A stretch of 64,000 nt of DNA. Source: Massiliimicrobium timonense. Lineage in GTDB: Bacteria > Bacillota_I > Bacilli_A > Erysipelotrichales > Coprobacillaceae. The translations under genes and the position numbers were made by a program. The DNA lies in NCBI RefSeq assembly GCF_002160865.1, contig NZ_NFLJ01000009.1, positions 1-64,000 on the forward strand, given 5' to 3'. Numbering within the stretch: the first letter of the stretch is position 1; each line of letters begins with the position of its first letter. A model generated the notes under the pieces. That model did not search any database. It had not been told where the DNA came from and was given only the letters and a program-made list of their open reading frames with translations. Positions 62,616 through 64,000 of the stretch are shown piece after piece.

Positions 62616-64000
62616 ATAACCTTTCAAATATCTAAAAATGAGTTTTTGATACCATTTTAAGGATTGATCATATTGAATGATCCATTGTTGATATAAATGA
62701 TAAAAATGTTGCCATTCTTCATGAGTTAAAACATGTGAAGAATACTTAGCTTTATAAGCAATTGACTTTAAATCACTGTCATTTATAAAATGATGCGGAC
62801 TCAACTTCAATAAAGTTTTATAATAAATCAAAACTTTTTTGTTTGTGTTCATATGCCTTGTTTTCATTTTTAACCAATGTGTTGAAAGATAGCGATACAT
62901 CAAAATGAAAACAACGATACCCGCTATAACGACAAACATATAAACATAAGTATAAGATGATGATTGTGATGTTGTTGGTGTATCAACAGTTTCATTTTGG
63001 ACTGGTTCATCTTCTGGTTGTGTTGTTGTAGGATTATTTGTATTGGTATTGGTCTGATTCTGTTGAGCATTTTCATCAAGAATCTGACTAATCCCTTCAA
63101 TATGACCAGATGGTGTCATTTCATAAGGAATCCAGCCTTTTTGACTCTCATAAACCTCTATCCATGCATGCGAACGATATTCAGGAATTTTTGCCTCCCC
63201 ATTATGAAAATCACTTTCTTGCATAGTATATCCACGTACAAAACGTGTAGGGATATTCATTTCTCTTAATAATAATGCTCCTGCAGTCGCAAAATGAGTG
63301 CAGCTGCCTTTATGATTTTCAAAGAGGAAATATTCTACAAAATCCTGATTGGAAGGCAATGTTCCGGCATTTAAATCATATTCTGCTTGACGAGATAAAA
63401 GCTCTCGAACTTGTTCAACAATAAAAGGAATATCCGTAGATGAAGAATCAATATCATTTTCTTCTAACAGATTTGTAAGTGACTCATCAAGTTCTTCGGG
63501 AACATCCAAATATTGTTGATAAACATATTCTTCATAAGTTTCGTCAAAATTATCTGGAACAAAGAACACTCCTTCCTCTAACTCCATTTGAGAATCATCT
63601 TCATAACTATAAACAGAATAAAACTGTTCATCTGTTTTTTCTATATAGGAATCATAATATACAGTATGTTGTTGATATTGATCGATGAAATAATAAGGAA
63701 TAAATTGAAAATCATAATCTTTTTGAGGTGTAATTTGAAGAGAGGTAATGCTTGGAATGGAATTAGCCATGAGCCATTCACTATACATTGTTAATGAGGG
63801 ACTATTTTCAAAGTTTTCTGACACCTCATGCCATTCATTATCACTATAATTGGCAAGTGAATAAGCTCTTAAATAAGATGAAAAAGGAATTTCTGAATGC
63901 ACAGTCAAAGCCAGACTATCATCAAGACGAATATTGCCTGAAGGTAATGATCCATCAATATCTTGACTCATACCCGTTTGATTAAACACGTTCAGTGGAT
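62610..64000 (-). CDS. Transglutaminase-like (TgpA-type) membrane protein, 5' end beyond the window
   Basis: The visible 463-residue C-terminal part has a beta-rich TgpA middle domain, then a transglutaminase core with Cys in KGSCTHFATAGALLLRE, His in SHAWIEVY and Glu in WIPYEMTP. An Asn/Thr/Pro/Gln-rich linker, one transmembrane helix (about residues 340-365 of the visible part) and a cytoplasmic C-terminal tail complete it. This is the TgpA family layout, which normally begins with several transmembrane helices. A GTG at 63987-63989 is not the true start because the frame stays open to the window edge. The physiological substrate of this family in Bacillota is not established. Confidence 0.85.
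   Translation of the reverse strand, partial: PLNVFNQTGMSQDIDGSLPSGNIRLDDSLALTVHSEIPFSSYLRAYSLANYSDNEWHEVSENFENSPSLTMYSEWLMANSIPSITSLQITPQKDYDFQFIPYYFIDQYQQHTVYYDSYIEKTDEQFYSVYSYEDDSQMELEEGVFFVPDNFDETYEEYVYQQYLDVPEELDESLTNLLEENDIDSSSTDIPFIVEQVRELLSRQAEYDLNAGTLPSNQDFVEYFLFENHKGSCTHFATAGALLLREMNIPTRFVRGYTMQESDFHNGEAKIPEYRSHAWIEVYESQKGWIPYEMTPSGHIEGISQILDENAQQNQTNTNTNNPTTTQPEDEPVQNETVDTPTTSQSSSYTYVYMFVVIAGIVVFILMYRYLSTHWLKMKTRHMNTNKKVLIYYKTLLKLSPHHFINDSDLKSIAYKAKYSSHVLTHEEWQHFYHLYQQWIIQYDQSLKWYQKLIFRYLKGYK

Overview
The window comes from the chromosome of an AT-rich, anaerobic, endospore-forming Bacillota. The evidence is sigE, sigG, spoIIGA and divIVA-cluster genes, HrcA-type CIRCE operators, a tRNA-Ile T-box, pyruvate:ferredoxin oxidoreductase, and strong Shine-Dalgarno sites of the AAAGGAGG type. 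Gene content and style suggest Erysipelotrichales / Coprobacillaceae-like gut bacteria, but this is inference without any database search. Both window edges cut genes: deoC on the left (3' end missing) and a transglutaminase-like membrane protein on the right (5' end missing). I see no insertion sequence, prophage, CRISPR array, tRNA or rRNA. No gene-free stretch exceeds 300 bases.

Layout. 1-4886 (minus strand): overlapping operon rsmE - unknown gene - mtaB - MurE-like ligase - deoC. 4977-7633: clpB under two CIRCE operators. 7666-17744: a long minus-strand housekeeping operon, priA-rsmB-rlmN-prpC-prkC-rsgA-rpe-thiN-degV, like the Bacillus cluster but without def and fmt. 17789-19616: gmk, rhomboid protease, zinc-ribbon protein, cytidine deaminase. 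19658-23925: rqcH and pgeF on the plus strand, with a CotD-like spore-coat gene antisense between them, then nnr converging on pgeF. 23932-26101: a secreted NlpC/P60 hydrolase with Ig-like repeats, and a divergent membrane protein. 26126-30695: livKHMGF amino-acid uptake operon. 30802-34553: FtsX-type ABC exporter pair. 34663-37354: two overlapping flavoprotein genes. 37412-39510: YebC-like factor, a metallo-hydrolase, a glyoxalase-fold protein and a small DUF protein. 39585-41614: groES-groEL with two CIRCE operators. 41613-44528: a BlaI/M56-peptidase signalling operon with two operators. 44585-50317: malic enzyme, manA, DUF523, gph, a small membrane protein, dacA and an EamA transporter.

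50323-57607 holds a division/sporulation cluster: spoIIGA-sigE-sigG-ylmC-sepF-ylmH-divIVA-(T-box)-ileS. Its first promoter looks like the Spo0A-dependent spoIIG promoter, with an over-long spacer. 57649-61167 is nifJ. 61346-62587 is a phosphofructokinase with a PPi-type motif. 62610-64000 is the transglutaminase-like gene.

Themes. Protein quality control is well represented (clpB, groESL, rqcH, rhomboid), as are ribosome/tRNA modification (rsmE, mtaB, rlmN, rsmB, rsgA), wall biology (MurE-like, PgeF, NlpC/P60, DacA, PrkC/PrpC) and the mother-cell/forespore sigma cascade. The genome is compact. Most operon genes overlap by 1-35 bases, and terminators often abut the next gene's -35 box or start codon. 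No wholly new system stands out. The points most worth checking are the antisense coat gene inside rqcH-pgeF, the BlaI/M56 operon with a non-penicillin-binding sensor domain, the divergent MurE-like ligase, the spoIIG-type promoter with its short sigma-E pro-sequence, and two genes that start directly behind a terminator hairpin with no Shine-Dalgarno.
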